A DNA stretch of 18,334 nt from SIG299 sp964541485 (GTDB taxonomy: Bacteria; Bacillota; Clostridia; Lachnospirales; Lachnospiraceae), in the NCBI GenBank assembly GCA_964541485.1, contig CAZIQL010000049.1, positions 1 to 18,334 of the forward strand, in the 5' to 3' direction. Shown here one piece after another: positions 8,571 to 16,637 of this stretch (position 1 is the first letter of the stretch; each line of letters opens with the position of its first letter). The position numbers were made by a program, and so were the translations under genes. The notes beneath the pieces are model-generated. The model did no database searches. It saw only the letters and a program-made list of their open reading frames with translations, and was not told the DNA's origin.

Positions 8571-8583
8571 TGGAGGAACGGAC

Positions 8584-9756
8584 ATGGAAAAGAAAAACAT
8601 TCTGATTGTTGATGACTCTGCACTCATGAGAAGAGTAGAATCTGATATAATAAAGTCAGATGAGAGATTTCAGGTGATGGATACTGCTGCAAACGGGCTG
8701 GAGGCATTTGATTATGTAACAAGAAACAGCAAAAATTATGACGCGGTTGTTCTTGATATTAACATGCCGAAGATGAATGGAATTGAATTCCTGGAAACGC
8801 TTGAAAAGCAGAAAATCAAAGTGAAAGTAATCATTGTAAGTACGCTGGCAAAAGACGGTGCTGCAGAAACCATCCGCGCATTGGAACTGGGAGCTTTTGA
8901 TTATGTAACCAAGCCGGACAGCTTTGTGGATGCCATGAGTGATACTTTTAAGGGAAAACTCTTACAGTGTCTTGCTTATGCAACCGGACTTGTGGAAGAT
9001 AAGGCTTCGGATTTGTTAAAGCGTACAGATAAAGTTGAAGTAAAGGCAGTGGAAAAACGCCTTGAGAGAAAGCCTGCTGCTTCTGCATCGGGAAGTTTTG
9101 TTTCACCGATGAATCCAAGACAGATTCTTGCAGAAGGCTTTGTGCCAAAAAGATCATTTAAACAGGTATCCGGAAAAGCAAAGAGATTAGTTGCAATTGC
9201 ATCTTCGACCGGCGGACCGAAAGCATTACAGCAGGTAATCTGCAAGCTTCCGAAGGATATCAATGCACCGGTAATTATCGTGCAGCATATGTCAGAGGGA
9301 TTTACAAAGTCCCTGGCAGCAAGATTAAATGAGCTGAGTGCAGTTACTGTTGTGGAAGCAACAGGTGGTGAAAAGCTGGAGAATGGAACCGTATATCTTG
9401 CAAAGGGCGGAAGCCAGATGAGAGTTTTGAAAAAAGGCATTGATTATGTCATTGACATCAACACAGAGGAAGCTCCGAGAAATGGCTTAAAGCCATGTGC
9501 TGATATTACGTTCGAATCCATTGCAAAGCTTGATTTTGATGAAATTGTCTGCGCTGTACTTACAGGTATGGGTGGCGATGGAACAATGGGAATCCGCCAG
9601 TTAAATGAAAAACATAATATCTTCGTTGTCGCTCAGGACGAGGCAACTTCGACTGTTTACGGAATGCCGAAGGTAGTATATGAGGCAGGTCTTACAGATG
9701 TGGTAAAGCCTTTGGGGATGATAGCAGAAGAAATAACAAAGAATGTGGGGGTATAA
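8584..9756 (+). CDS. cheB: Chemotaxis protein-glutamate methylesterase CheB
   Basis: A 390-residue two-domain enzyme. The receiver domain (about 1-125) has the acidic pair D10-D11, phosphoacceptor D58 in VVLDINMPKMNG, and K110 in VTKP. A linker of about 70 residues leads to the methylesterase domain with catalytic S208 (SSTGGP), H235 (VQHMSEGF) and D332 (GMGGDG). CheB removes methyl groups from receptor glutamates when phosphorylated by CheA, giving adaptation. A GGAGG site (8572-8576) lies about 7 bases before the ATG. cheA starts 4 bases after the stop. The partner methyltransferase cheR is not in the window, as in B. subtilis where it is elsewhere. Confidence 0.98.
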   Translation: MEKKNILIVDDSALMRRVESDIIKSDERFQVMDTAANGLEAFDYVTRNSKNYDAVVLDINMPKMNGIEFLETLEKQKIKVKVIIVSTLAKDGAAETIRALELGAFDYVTKPDSFVDAMSDTFKGKLLQCLAYATGLVEDKASDLLKRTDKVEVKAVEKRLERKPAASASGSFVSPMNPRQILAEGFVPKRSFKQVSGKAKRLVAIASSTGGPKALQQVICKLPKDINAPVIIVQHMSEGFTKSLAARLNELSAVTVVEATGGEKLENGTVYLAKGGSQMRVLKKGIDYVIDINTEEAPRNGLKPCADITFESIAKLDFDEIVCAVLTGMGGDGTMGIRQLNEKHNIFVVAQDEATSTVYGMPKVVYEAGLTDVVKPLGMIAEEITKNVGV

Positions 9757-9760
9757 CAGC

Positions 9761-11872
9761 ATGGATGTTAGTCAGTATCTTGAAATCTTTATTGATGAAA
9801 CAAGAGAACATTTACAAAGTCTGAACGAACAGCTTCTTATTTTGGAGAAGGAGCCGGAAAATGCAGAAACCATTAACGAAATTTTCCGTGCGGCACATAC
9901 GTTAAAGGGTATGGCCGGAACTATGGGTTACAAGAGAATGCAGAGCATGACGCATAATATGGAAAATGTTTTTTCGGAGATCAGAAATGGAAAGATGTCA
10001 GTTACTGCAACTATCGTAGATGTGTTGTTTAAGGGATTGGATGCTCTGGAAAATTACCTTGCCAACATTTCTTCCGGTGGAGATGAAGGTACGGAAGAAT
10101 ATGCTGATATCAACGGTCAGCTGGATTTGTGTTTAAAGCAGGGGCTTGCAGGTAATACAGGAACAGCTATGGCTGAAGCACCTGTGGCTGTTGCAGCAAA
10201 ACCTGTAGCAGAAACTGCCGCACAAAGTGATACAAGGGAGAAGTATACTGCATTTACATATGCGGATTATGAAAAGCATGCGATGGCCGAAGCAATTGCA
10301 GAGGGACAGCATGCATATGGAATTACAGTTTATATTCAGGAAACCTGTCTGTTAAAGGCAGCAAGAGCGTTTCTTGTGTTTAAGACTCTCGAAGGCATGG
10401 GTACAATAATTAAATCTGAGCCGGAAGTTCAGGACATTGAGGATGAGAAGTTTGAACTTGATTTCTCTATGGTTCTTCTGACAAAGGAAAGCAAAGAAAA
10501 AGTAAAGCAGGCAATACTTTCTGTTTCGGAAGTTGAGAATGCTTATATTGGTGAAATCGATCAGAATAAGCTGGCAGTGACAGAAGAACCGAAGGAAGAG
10601 ACCGATGCAGAGGAACCTGAACAGGTAATCTCCCAGGCATCGGCAGCTGCTGTGCAGGCGGCTCCGGCAAAGGAGCAGAAGAAGGCTGCTGCACAGCCGG
10701 CAGGTAAGGCAGTTGCAAGCCGTTCTGTCCGCGTGGATATTGATAAATTAGATGATTTAATGAATCTGGTAAGTGAATTGATTATCGCAAAGAACGGTCT
10801 CGTTTCCATCAACAATATTGATGATGCAAACCGAGGTCATGGCGGCTTTAATGAGCAGATTGAATATCTGGAGAGAATTACAACGAACTTACATACTTCT
10901 GTGATGAAGGTTCGAATGGTTCCGTTAGAAAGCGTAGTCAACAGATTCCCACGTCTTATCCGTGATTTAAGTAAGAAACTGGATAAGAAGATGGAACTAT
11001 ATATCAGCGGTGAAGAAACCGAATTGGACCGTACGGTTATTGATGAAATCGGGGATCCTTTGCTTCATTTACTTAGAAATGCTGCTGACCATGGTCTGGA
11101 ATCCAATGAGGAAAGAATTGCAGCGGGCAAGCCGGAGACCGGTTCCATTTTCTTAAATGCTTATCAGGAAGGCAACAATGTAGTTATTGAAGTAAGAGAT
11201 GACGGTAAGGGAATTGATGCTGAGAAGATTAAGCAGAAGGCAATTGCAAAGGGAACAATTACAGCAGAACAGGCTGAGGCAATGACGGATAAGGAAATTA
11301 TTGATTTATTGTTCCGTCCAAGCTTCTCGACAGCTGAAAAGATTTCTGATGTTTCCGGACGAGGCGTAGGTCTTGATGTTGTAAAGACAAAGATTGAGAG
11401 CCTGGGTGGTGATGTTGAAGTACGTACTACCGTAGGACAGGGAAGTAACTTTATCATCCATCTTCCTCTGACACTTGCCATTATTCAGTCCCTTATGGTA
11501 GAGCTTGGAAATGAAAAGTATGCAATTCCGCTCGGAAGCATCCAAACAATCGAAGATATTCCTGTTTCGGATGTTAAGTATGTTCAGACCAAGGAAGTAA
11601 TTCATTTGCGTGGCGCGGTGATTCCGTTGATTCGCTTAAACGAAGTATTGGACATCGAATCCAGCAAGAAGCAGGACGAAAACTTAACTGTAGTTATTGT
11701 TACCAAGGGAGACAAGCAGGCCGGCTTTGTTGTAGATAACTTAATCGGACAGCAGGAAATTGTTATTAAGTCCATTGGTAAGTACATTAATAACACTAAG
11801 ATGATTAGTGGCGCTACCATCCTGGGTGATGGAGAAGTTGCATTAATTCTTGATGTCAACACTTTAATTTAG
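9761..11872 (+). CDS. cheA: Chemotaxis histidine kinase CheA
   Basis: A 703-residue kinase with the full five-domain CheA plan. P1/HPt carries the phosphorylated H46 in AAHTLKG. P2 (about 165-265) docks CheY/CheB and is flanked by Ala/Glu/Pro-rich linkers (about 135-160 and 275-320). P3, the dimerisation helices, starts near SVRVDIDKLDDLMNLVSELI (322-341). P4, the ATP-binding domain, has the N box around N440, DDGKGID (480-486) and GRGVGLD (533-539). P5 is a CheW-like C-terminal domain. CheA phosphorylates CheY and CheB in response to receptors. The frame is open from an ATG at 9743 inside cheB, but ATG 9761 is chosen: it begins with MDVSQYLEIF, typical of Firmicute CheA, and has a GGGGG site about 10 bases upstream. 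Confidence 0.98.
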   Translation: MDVSQYLEIFIDETREHLQSLNEQLLILEKEPENAETINEIFRAAHTLKGMAGTMGYKRMQSMTHNMENVFSEIRNGKMSVTATIVDVLFKGLDALENYLANISSGGDEGTEEYADINGQLDLCLKQGLAGNTGTAMAEAPVAVAAKPVAETAAQSDTREKYTAFTYADYEKHAMAEAIAEGQHAYGITVYIQETCLLKAARAFLVFKTLEGMGTIIKSEPEVQDIEDEKFELDFSMVLLTKESKEKVKQAILSVSEVENAYIGEIDQNKLAVTEEPKEETDAEEPEQVISQASAAAVQAAPAKEQKKAAAQPAGKAVASRSVRVDIDKLDDLMNLVSELIIAKNGLVSINNIDDANRGHGGFNEQIEYLERITTNLHTSVMKVRMVPLESVVNRFPRLIRDLSKKLDKKMELYISGEETELDRTVIDEIGDPLLHLLRNAADHGLESNEERIAAGKPETGSIFLNAYQEGNNVVIEVRDDGKGIDAEKIKQKAIAKGTITAEQAEAMTDKEIIDLLFRPSFSTAEKISDVSGRGVGLDVVKTKIESLGGDVEVRTTVGQGSNFIIHLPLTLAIIQSLMVELGNEKYAIPLGSIQTIEDIPVSDVKYVQTKEVIHLRGAVIPLIRLNEVLDIESSKKQDENLTVVIVTKGDKQAGFVVDNLIGQQEIVIKSIGKYINNTKMISGATILGDGEVALILDVNTLI

Positions 11873-11885
11873 GAGGTAGAGAATT

Positions 11886-12347
11886 ATGGCAGAGTTAGCT
11901 ACATTGGATTCTAAACAGTATATTGTTGTAGAGCTTGGAAGCGAGCAGTACGGAATTGATATCCAGTACATTGATAATATTGTAAGAATGCAGAGAATTA
12001 CACGAGTGCCAAAGGCACAGCCTTATTTTAAGGGTGTAATCAATCTGCGAGGTGAAGTGATTCCTGTTATGAGTTTGCGTCTGAAGTTTGAATTTGACGA
12101 AGATGTCATTACAGGAAATACAAGAATTCTTATCTTAAAACCGGACGCACATTCTTCTGTCGGGATTATTGTTGACAGTGTAAAGGAAGTTCTTACGCTT
12201 GGAAATGATATGATTGACAAGGTGGCAAAGGATGTAAACGATGAGAGAGCAGTCTATTTAAGCGGAGTCGGAAAGCATGGGGACAACCTGATTTCTATCT
12301 TAAATATTGCTGGAATGTTTGCAGATAAGGAAGAAGAAAATGCATAA
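11886..12347 (+). CDS. cheW: Chemotaxis coupling protein CheW
   Basis: A 153-residue single-domain CheW protein. Conserved features are YIVVELGSEQYGIDIQYIDNIVRM near the N-terminus, VINLRGEVIPVMSLRLKF at about residues 51-68, and the SVGIIVDSVKEVL segment near 97-109. CheW links receptors to the P5 domain of CheA in the sensory array. An AGGAGG site (11871-11876), overlapping the cheA stop, lies 9 bases before the ATG, so cheA and cheW are co-translated. Downstream there is a 70-base gap with a hairpin before cheC. Confidence 0.97.
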   Translation: MAELATLDSKQYIVVELGSEQYGIDIQYIDNIVRMQRITRVPKAQPYFKGVINLRGEVIPVMSLRLKFEFDEDVITGNTRILILKPDAHSSVGIIVDSVKEVLTLGNDMIDKVAKDVNDERAVYLSGVGKHGDNLISILNIAGMFADKEEENA

Positions 12348-12355
12348 ATAAAGTA

Positions 12356-12387
12356 CATAGCCTACCTGAAATTTAGGTAGGCTTATG
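12356..12387 (+). other. Strong hairpin between cheW and cheC
   Basis: A perfect 9-bp inverted repeat, AGCCTACCT (12359-12367) and AGGTAGGCT (12375-12383), encloses a 7-base loop. Three further pairs (CAT at 12356-12358 with ATG at 12385-12387) extend it past one bulged T. No T-tract follows (TATGTTGCTTTGATG), so it is a poor intrinsic terminator. It may be an RNA processing or stability element, or a partial attenuator that separates cheB-cheA-cheW from cheC-cheD-sigD. The structure is seen; the role is inference. Confidence 0.6.
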
Positions 12388-12417
12388 TTGCTTTGATGAG
12401 ATTTGAAAGGGAAACAT

Positions 12418-13026
12418 ATGGAACATTCAATCAATGAAATGCAGTTTGATGTGTTGCGTGAATTAGGAAATATCGGATCGGGCAATGCGGCAACCGCATT
12501 AGCAAAGATGTTAAATCAAAAAGTAGATATCAAAGTGCCAAAGGCACAGTTATGTGATTTCCGTGATTTACCGGATGAAGTCGGTGGGGCGGAGAATGTA
12601 GTTGTCGGCATCCTGTTGACTTTGTCGGAAGATGTGGATGGTATGATGATGTTTATTTTGAAGCTGGATGCAGCATATAATCTTTTGAAAAAGTTAATGT
12701 GGAGTGATATTGACCGCGAAGAAGAGTTAAATGAGATGCAGCTTTCCTGCCTTCAGGAAATCGGAAATATTATTACAGGGGCGTATTTGTCCTCCCTGTC
12801 TAACATGACAAGGCTTACGATTCAGGCAAGCGTTCCTTATATGGCACTTGATATGGCCGGGGCTATTTTAAGTGTTCCTGCGATTGAATTTGGCAAGCTG
12901 GGAGATAAGGCGCTGATGATTGAAGCTGAATTTGGTGGCGAAGATGAAGATGAAATCGGAGGATATTTCTTATTAATCCCTACCATGGAATCGTACGCAG
13001 CAATTATGAGTTCCCTGGGATTATAG
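12418..13026 (+). CDS. cheC: CheY-P phosphatase CheC
   Basis: A 202-residue protein with the two-fold repeated CheC active site. The pattern ExxN-x22-P occurs twice: E15/N18/P41 and E114/N117/P140, each in a QEIGN/RELGN context. Both catalytic pairs are intact, so both halves could dephosphorylate CheY-P. In B. subtilis CheC also binds CheD, which stimulates its phosphatase activity, and cheD follows here. No CheZ is expected in this lineage. The frame is open upstream from a TTG at 12403, but ATG 12418 is chosen because AAAGGG (12406-12411) lies 6 bases before it and MEHSINEMQFDVLREL matches the normal N-terminus. Confidence 0.96.
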   Translation: MEHSINEMQFDVLRELGNIGSGNAATALAKMLNQKVDIKVPKAQLCDFRDLPDEVGGAENVVVGILLTLSEDVDGMMMFILKLDAAYNLLKKLMWSDIDREEELNEMQLSCLQEIGNIITGAYLSSLSNMTRLTIQASVPYMALDMAGAILSVPAIEFGKLGDKALMIEAEFGGEDEDEIGGYFLLIPTMESYAAIMSSLGL

Positions 13027-13037
13027 GATAAAAGAGT

Positions 13038-13523
13038 ATGAGCAAAATGATTAAAATCGGTATGGCAGAACTGGATATCTGTTTGCCGCCGGATGCAATC
13101 ACTACGCTTGGACTTGGTTCCTGTGTAGGGGTTGTGCTGTATGATCCGACCAAAAAGATATGCGGCATGGTGCATGTCATGCTTCCGGACAGTACAAAAA
13201 TAAAGAATAATGAAAATCTCGCAAAATTTGCCGACACAGGAATAGAAGAGCTTTTAAAACAGATTGTTGCAAAAGGTGCAAACAGAAAGAATGTGGTTGC
13301 AAAGATTGCAGGTGGGGCCCAGATGTTTGCATTTAAGTCAGATAATGATATGCTTCGTGTGGGAGACCGAAACGTTGAAGCAACGAAGGAAAAGTTAAAG
13401 CAGTTGCAGATTCCGTTGATAGCTGAAGATACCGGTAAAAATTCAGGTAGAACGATTGAGTTTTATCCGGAAACAGGAGAATTACTGGTAAAATCGGTTG
13501 GTAAAACACCATATAAGATTTAG
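13038..13523 (+). CDS. cheD: Chemoreceptor glutamine deamidase CheD
   Basis: A 161-residue protein of normal CheD length. The papain-like catalytic set is present: T23 and C29 in TTLGLGSCV, and H46 in GMVHVMLP, at the same relative spacing as T21/C27/H44 of Thermotoga CheD. CheD deamidates receptor glutamines to glutamates so they can be methylated, and it binds CheC. Ribosome signal before the ATG is weak (AGGATAAAAGAG, 13025-13036), and the 11-base gap after cheC suggests translational coupling. The C-terminal RTIEFYPETGELLVKS segment is typical for the family. Confidence 0.97.
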   Translation: MSKMIKIGMAELDICLPPDAITTLGLGSCVGVVLYDPTKKICGMVHVMLPDSTKIKNNENLAKFADTGIEELLKQIVAKGANRKNVVAKIAGGAQMFAFKSDNDMLRVGDRNVEATKEKLKQLQIPLIAEDTGKNSGRTIEFYPETGELLVKSVGKTPYKI

Positions 13524-13551
13524 ATCACGCTTGAAACAAGGAGGTATCAGC

Positions 13552-13851
13552 ATGGAAGGGAAAAATATACCACTCATTATTATGTTATCTGCAGGTTCCA
13601 TTGTCAGTGTTGCCTGTATTGTGTATGATTTTTCGTTGTTGGATACGCTTCTGATTGTTCTTGGAACTTTGATTGGGTTTTACTTCATCGGACAGATTGT
13701 TAAGAAGATTATTTTATCAATCAATAAGAATGCGGAAGAACGGGCAGCATTACTTGAGGCTATGAAGGAAGAGACCGCGTCGGAAGAGAACGATGAAACA
13801 GAACCTGAAATGGGACAGGAGACACAGAAAGAACAATTTACACAAGAGTAA
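13552..13851 (+). CDS. Small two-helix membrane protein of unknown function
   Basis: A 99-residue protein I do not recognise. It has two hydrophobic helices (about residues 7-25 and 30-52) separated by a short Asp-containing turn, a basic patch (KK...NKN, 51-60) consistent with a cytoplasmic side, then a strongly acidic Glu-rich tail (about 62-99). The frame extends back into cheD (to 13498), but ATG 13552 follows a strong AGGAGGT site (13539-13545) by 6 bases, so this start is favoured. It sits between cheD and the sigma-factor gene, where B. subtilis has nothing, in the same direction and spacing as its neighbours. It is therefore a likely operon member with a flagellar or chemotaxis-linked role, which remains inference. 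Confidence 0.8.
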   Translation: MEGKNIPLIIMLSAGSIVSVACIVYDFSLLDTLLIVLGTLIGFYFIGQIVKKIILSINKNAEERAALLEAMKEETASEENDETEPEMGQETQKEQFTQE

Positions 13852-13889
13852 ATGAAACAAAAATTATAGGAAAGGCGTGGTCGAAGTAA

Positions 13890-14657
13890 ATGACTCAGGA
13901 CGAAAAAGAAAAGCTCTGGCTGGAATTTTCAAAAAGACCAACACCGGAACTACGTGAAAGAATCATAATTGAATATGCCGGTCTTGTAAAAATTGTTGCC
14001 GGTAAGTTGAGTATCTATCTTGGGTTTAATGTAGAGTATGATGATTTGGTAGGATATGGTACATTTGGATTAATTGATGCAATTGATAAGTTTGACTATG
14101 ATAAGGGTGTCAAGTTTGAAACGTATGCGTCTTTGAGAATCCGAGGTGCGATTTTAGACCAAATCAGAAAAATGGACTGGCTTCCGCGAACCGTGAGACA
14201 GAAACAAAAACGGATGGATGCAGCGTATAATAAAATCGAAGCCCAGACCGGAAGAATGGCTACCGAAGAAGAGGTTGCAAGAGAATTGGAAATCTCTTTG
14301 GATGAGCTGGATACCTGGCAGACACAGACAAAGGCAGCCGGATTGGTTTCGCTTGATGATTATCTGGAACAAGGCAATGAAAGCGGCATTAGTTCAATTG
14401 CGGATGGTGCAGAGGAATATCATCAGCCGGAACAGGTTTATGAGAAACAGGAAATCAGGGAGATCTTGTTAAAAACGCTCGAATCTCTGACAGAGAAAGA
14501 AAAAAAGGTTATTTTATTATATTATTATGAAGAATTGACATTGAAGGAAATTAGTGCGGTATTGGAGGTTTCGGAATCGAGAGTATCGCAACTTCATACA
14601 AAGGCAATTCAAAAGCTTCGACTGAAATTGGGTCCGAATATTGAATTGTTTTTCTAA
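13890..14657 (+). CDS. sigD: Flagellar sigma factor SigD/FliA (sigma-28 family)
   Basis: A 255-residue sigma-70-family protein of the FliA/WhiG type. Region 2 shows YDDLVGYGTFGLIDAIDKFD then KFETYASLRIRGAILDQIRK and DWLPRTVRQK, the standard sigma-28 signature leading into region 3. Region 4 is a C-terminal helix-turn-helix (LTLKEISAVLEVSESRVSQL). It directs RNA polymerase to late flagellar and chemotaxis promoters. Position after cheC-cheD matches B. subtilis sigD. The AGGAAAGG site (13868-13875) is 14 bases from the ATG, longer than usual, so initiation may be modest. The next start, fapA, lies 22 bases past the stop. Anti-sigma FlgM is not in the window. Confidence 0.97.
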   Translation: MTQDEKEKLWLEFSKRPTPELRERIIIEYAGLVKIVAGKLSIYLGFNVEYDDLVGYGTFGLIDAIDKFDYDKGVKFETYASLRIRGAILDQIRKMDWLPRTVRQKQKRMDAAYNKIEAQTGRMATEEEVARELEISLDELDTWQTQTKAAGLVSLDDYLEQGNESGISSIADGAEEYHQPEQVYEKQEIREILLKTLESLTEKEKKVILLYYYEELTLKEISAVLEVSESRVSQLHTKAIQKLRLKLGPNIELFF

Positions 14658-14679
14658 AAAATATGACCGGGAGGCTGCA

Positions 14680-16278
14680 ATGGGAAAAAATGCATATGTA
14701 AAATTAGATATTAGGGCAAATGGCGTGTTTTTAGAGCTTTATCCGGCAAGAGAAGGCGGAAATGCGTTAAATATTGATGCAACCGAACAGTATTTAGATA
14801 AGTTATTCAGTGGAAAATATGAAAAGGTTATGGTGCGTGAAGAGTTAAAGAAGCCGCTTACTGCGCCTAGAGATGTTTTGATTACGCAGGAGAGCGTTCC
14901 GCCAGTGGATGAGACTGTGGTAGTTACAATTTCCCATGACAAAATGTTTGCCAGTGGCAGGTTTTATCCGGCAGCCGGCGGCAGACAGCTTGACAGAGAT
15001 GAAATTATCAGGGAAATGGTAAAAGCAGGTGTGAAGTATGGCGTTGCTGAAGATAATATTTCGTCTTTCCTTTCCAAGCGCGTTTATGACGAAAATGTTC
15101 TTTTGGCGGCTGCAACCAAGCAGGTAGAAGGAACAGATGCTGAAATTACGTATCATTTCAATACGGATTTAACACAGAAGCCGAAGGTAAATGAGGACGG
15201 TAGTGTTGACTTCCACAATCTTGATTTAATTAGTTCGGTTACTGCTGGTGTCTTGATTGCAGAGTTAAAACCGGCGACTCTAGGAAAACCGGGGATTGAT
15301 GTATGCGGAGGTCTGCTCAGACCGGTTAAGGTTAAACAGCGCATTTTAAGAGTAGGTAAAAATATCCGTCTTTCGGAGGATGGATTACAGGCGTTTTCAG
15401 AGGTGAATGGCCATGCTACAGTTGTAGAAGACCGTATTTTTGTGTCTGATGTATATGAGGTGTCTGCTAATGTAGATACTTCTACGGGAGATATCATATA
15501 TGAAGGAAATGTACATGTACGCGGTAATGTCAACACCGGATTTTCGATTCATGCCAAGGGCGATATTGTTGTAGATGGTGTGGTGGAAGGTGCCAGATTA
15601 GTGGCGGGCGGACATATTATTTTAAAGAGAGGCGTTCAAGGCATGGACCGTGCGGTCCTTACGGCCGGAGGAAATGTTGTCTCAAGATTTATTGAGAGTG
15701 CGACTGCAGAAGCGGGGGGATATGTATCTGCTGATGCAATTTTACACAGTCATGTGTCTGCCAAAGGAGATATTATGGTAGATGGCAGAAGAGGAAATAT
15801 TACCGGCGGTTCTATCAGATCCGGTAGTTTAATTTCTGCAAAGAATATTGGTTCAACTATGGGAACAACAACTAATCTTGAAGTTGGAATGGAACCCGAG
15901 ATTGTTGATGAATATCATAAGTTAAATGAAGAGCTGGAGCAAAACAAGGAAGAACAGGAAAAGAATTTACCGATTCTTATGGCATTTGCAAAGAGAATAA
16001 AGCTGGGGGAAAAGCTTCCGGTGGATAAAATGTTACAGTTTAAGGAAGCAAATGCAAAAAGAGATATGCTCCTTAAGCGAGAGACGGAGCTGGGAGAGAG
16101 GATTGCATTCCTTAAGGAACAGATTGATGGGTATACCGGTGGTATTGTTAAAGTGCAGGGTGTAATTTATCCGGGGTGTAAGATTACAATTTCCGGAACG
16201 GTATATTATGTGAAACAGGAAGCTACCTTCTGTAGTTTTTCCAGACAACAGGGAGATGTTAAATTGGGAGCATATTAG
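14680..16278 (+). CDS. FapA family protein (DUF342, flagellar assembly protein A)
   Basis: A 532-residue protein of the FapA/DUF342 family. The N-terminal part (about 1-165) contains a GYxxG-free alpha/beta region. The middle (about 175-390) is built of Gly/Val-rich beta-helix turns, with repeats such as GNVHVRGNVNTGFSIHAKGD and VSAKGDIMVDGRRGNITGGS. A charged coiled coil (about 405-490) and a short beta C-terminus follow. FapA-like proteins are widespread near motility genes, and a localisation role has been suggested in some species; the exact biochemical role is not settled. ATG 14680 has a GGGAGG site (14669-14674) 5 bases upstream; the frame also runs back to an ATG at 14641 inside sigD, which lacks such a site. 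B. subtilis lacks this gene between sigD and swrB. Confidence 0.88.
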   Translation: MGKNAYVKLDIRANGVFLELYPAREGGNALNIDATEQYLDKLFSGKYEKVMVREELKKPLTAPRDVLITQESVPPVDETVVVTISHDKMFASGRFYPAAGGRQLDRDEIIREMVKAGVKYGVAEDNISSFLSKRVYDENVLLAAATKQVEGTDAEITYHFNTDLTQKPKVNEDGSVDFHNLDLISSVTAGVLIAELKPATLGKPGIDVCGGLLRPVKVKQRILRVGKNIRLSEDGLQAFSEVNGHATVVEDRIFVSDVYEVSANVDTSTGDIIYEGNVHVRGNVNTGFSIHAKGDIVVDGVVEGARLVAGGHIILKRGVQGMDRAVLTAGGNVVSRFIESATAEAGGYVSADAILHSHVSAKGDIMVDGRRGNITGGSIRSGSLISAKNIGSTMGTTTNLEVGMEPEIVDEYHKLNEELEQNKEEQEKNLPILMAFAKRIKLGEKLPVDKMLQFKEANAKRDMLLKRETELGERIAFLKEQIDGYTGGIVKVQGVIYPGCKITISGTVYYVKQEATFCSFSRQQGDVKLGAY

Positions 16279-16294
16279 TTTCTGAATTCAGAAA
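16279..16294 (+). repeat. Perfect 16-bp palindrome next to a ribosome binding site
   Basis: TTTCTGAA is followed directly by its exact reverse complement TTCAGAAA. In RNA it gives a 6-bp stem with an AATT loop. It begins on the first base after the fapA stop and its last bases merge into the AAAGGAGGT ribosome site of the next gene, which is followed by seven T residues before the ATG at 16307. It could modulate translation or mark an operator; the role is unknown. Confidence 0.6.
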
Positions 16295-16306
16295 GGAGGT
16301 TTTTTT

Positions 16307-16624
16307 ATGTCGATTACTCCGTATGAAGCTTTGGCAGTGGCTCCAAAGTCTCAGGAAGCGTCCATATTTCGGACAAGTCAGCTGCAAAAGGAGAATGCAC
16401 AGCAGACACAGATTGCGGGTGCGTTGCAACAGCAAACAATGCAGAAAATGACCAGGACTGAAAAATCTTCACAGAAAGAGGAAACTCCTTTTAAGTTTGA
16501 TGCAAAAGAAAAGGGAAATAATGCGTATCAGCAGCAAAAAGAAAGAGAACGTAAACAAAAAGAAGAGCAGGAAACGGAAGACAGAAAGAGAATGCTCGGA
16601 TGTACTTTTGAAATATCGGTATGA
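16307..16624 (+). CDS. Small Gln/Lys-rich conserved flagellar-locus protein, unknown function
   Basis: A 105-residue soluble, hydrophilic protein with no signal peptide or membrane segment. It is rich in Gln, Lys and Glu. It has a central FKFDAKEKGNNAY motif (residues 63-75), a charged low-complexity stretch (about 76-95), and a short hydrophobic end, GCTFEISV. I recall that other clostridial flagellar clusters carry small proteins with a similar DAKEKGN motif and a Gly-x-x-hydrophobic-Asp-Ile end, so this may be a conserved family, but I cannot confirm it here. A strong AAAGGAGG site (16292-16299) lies 7 T bases from the ATG. No function can be assigned from sequence; context suggests flagellar assembly or regulation. 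Confidence 0.82.
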   Translation: MSITPYEALAVAPKSQEASIFRTSQLQKENAQQTQIAGALQQQTMQKMTRTEKSSQKEETPFKFDAKEKGNNAYQQQKERERKQKEEQETEDRKRMLGCTFEISV

Positions 16625-16637
16625 ATGGAGTTAGGTT

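Noticed and set aside
8976..9440. Antisense open frame of 154 codons within cheB
   Set aside because: Complementary shadow of the CheB methylesterase domain; no support for translation.
9743..9760. Earlier ATG for cheA overlapping cheB
   Set aside because: It adds MWGYNS ahead of the typical MDVSQYLEIF start and overlaps the G-rich ribosome site of ATG 9761.
12356..12387. Hairpin after cheW as a full intrinsic terminator
   Set aside because: No T-run follows the stem, and cheC-cheD-sigD continue without a visible new promoter in the gap; kept only as a structural element.
13840..13870. TTTACA with a TATA-like box upstream of sigD as a separate promoter
   Set aside because: The spacer is 20-22 bases and the -10 match is poor.
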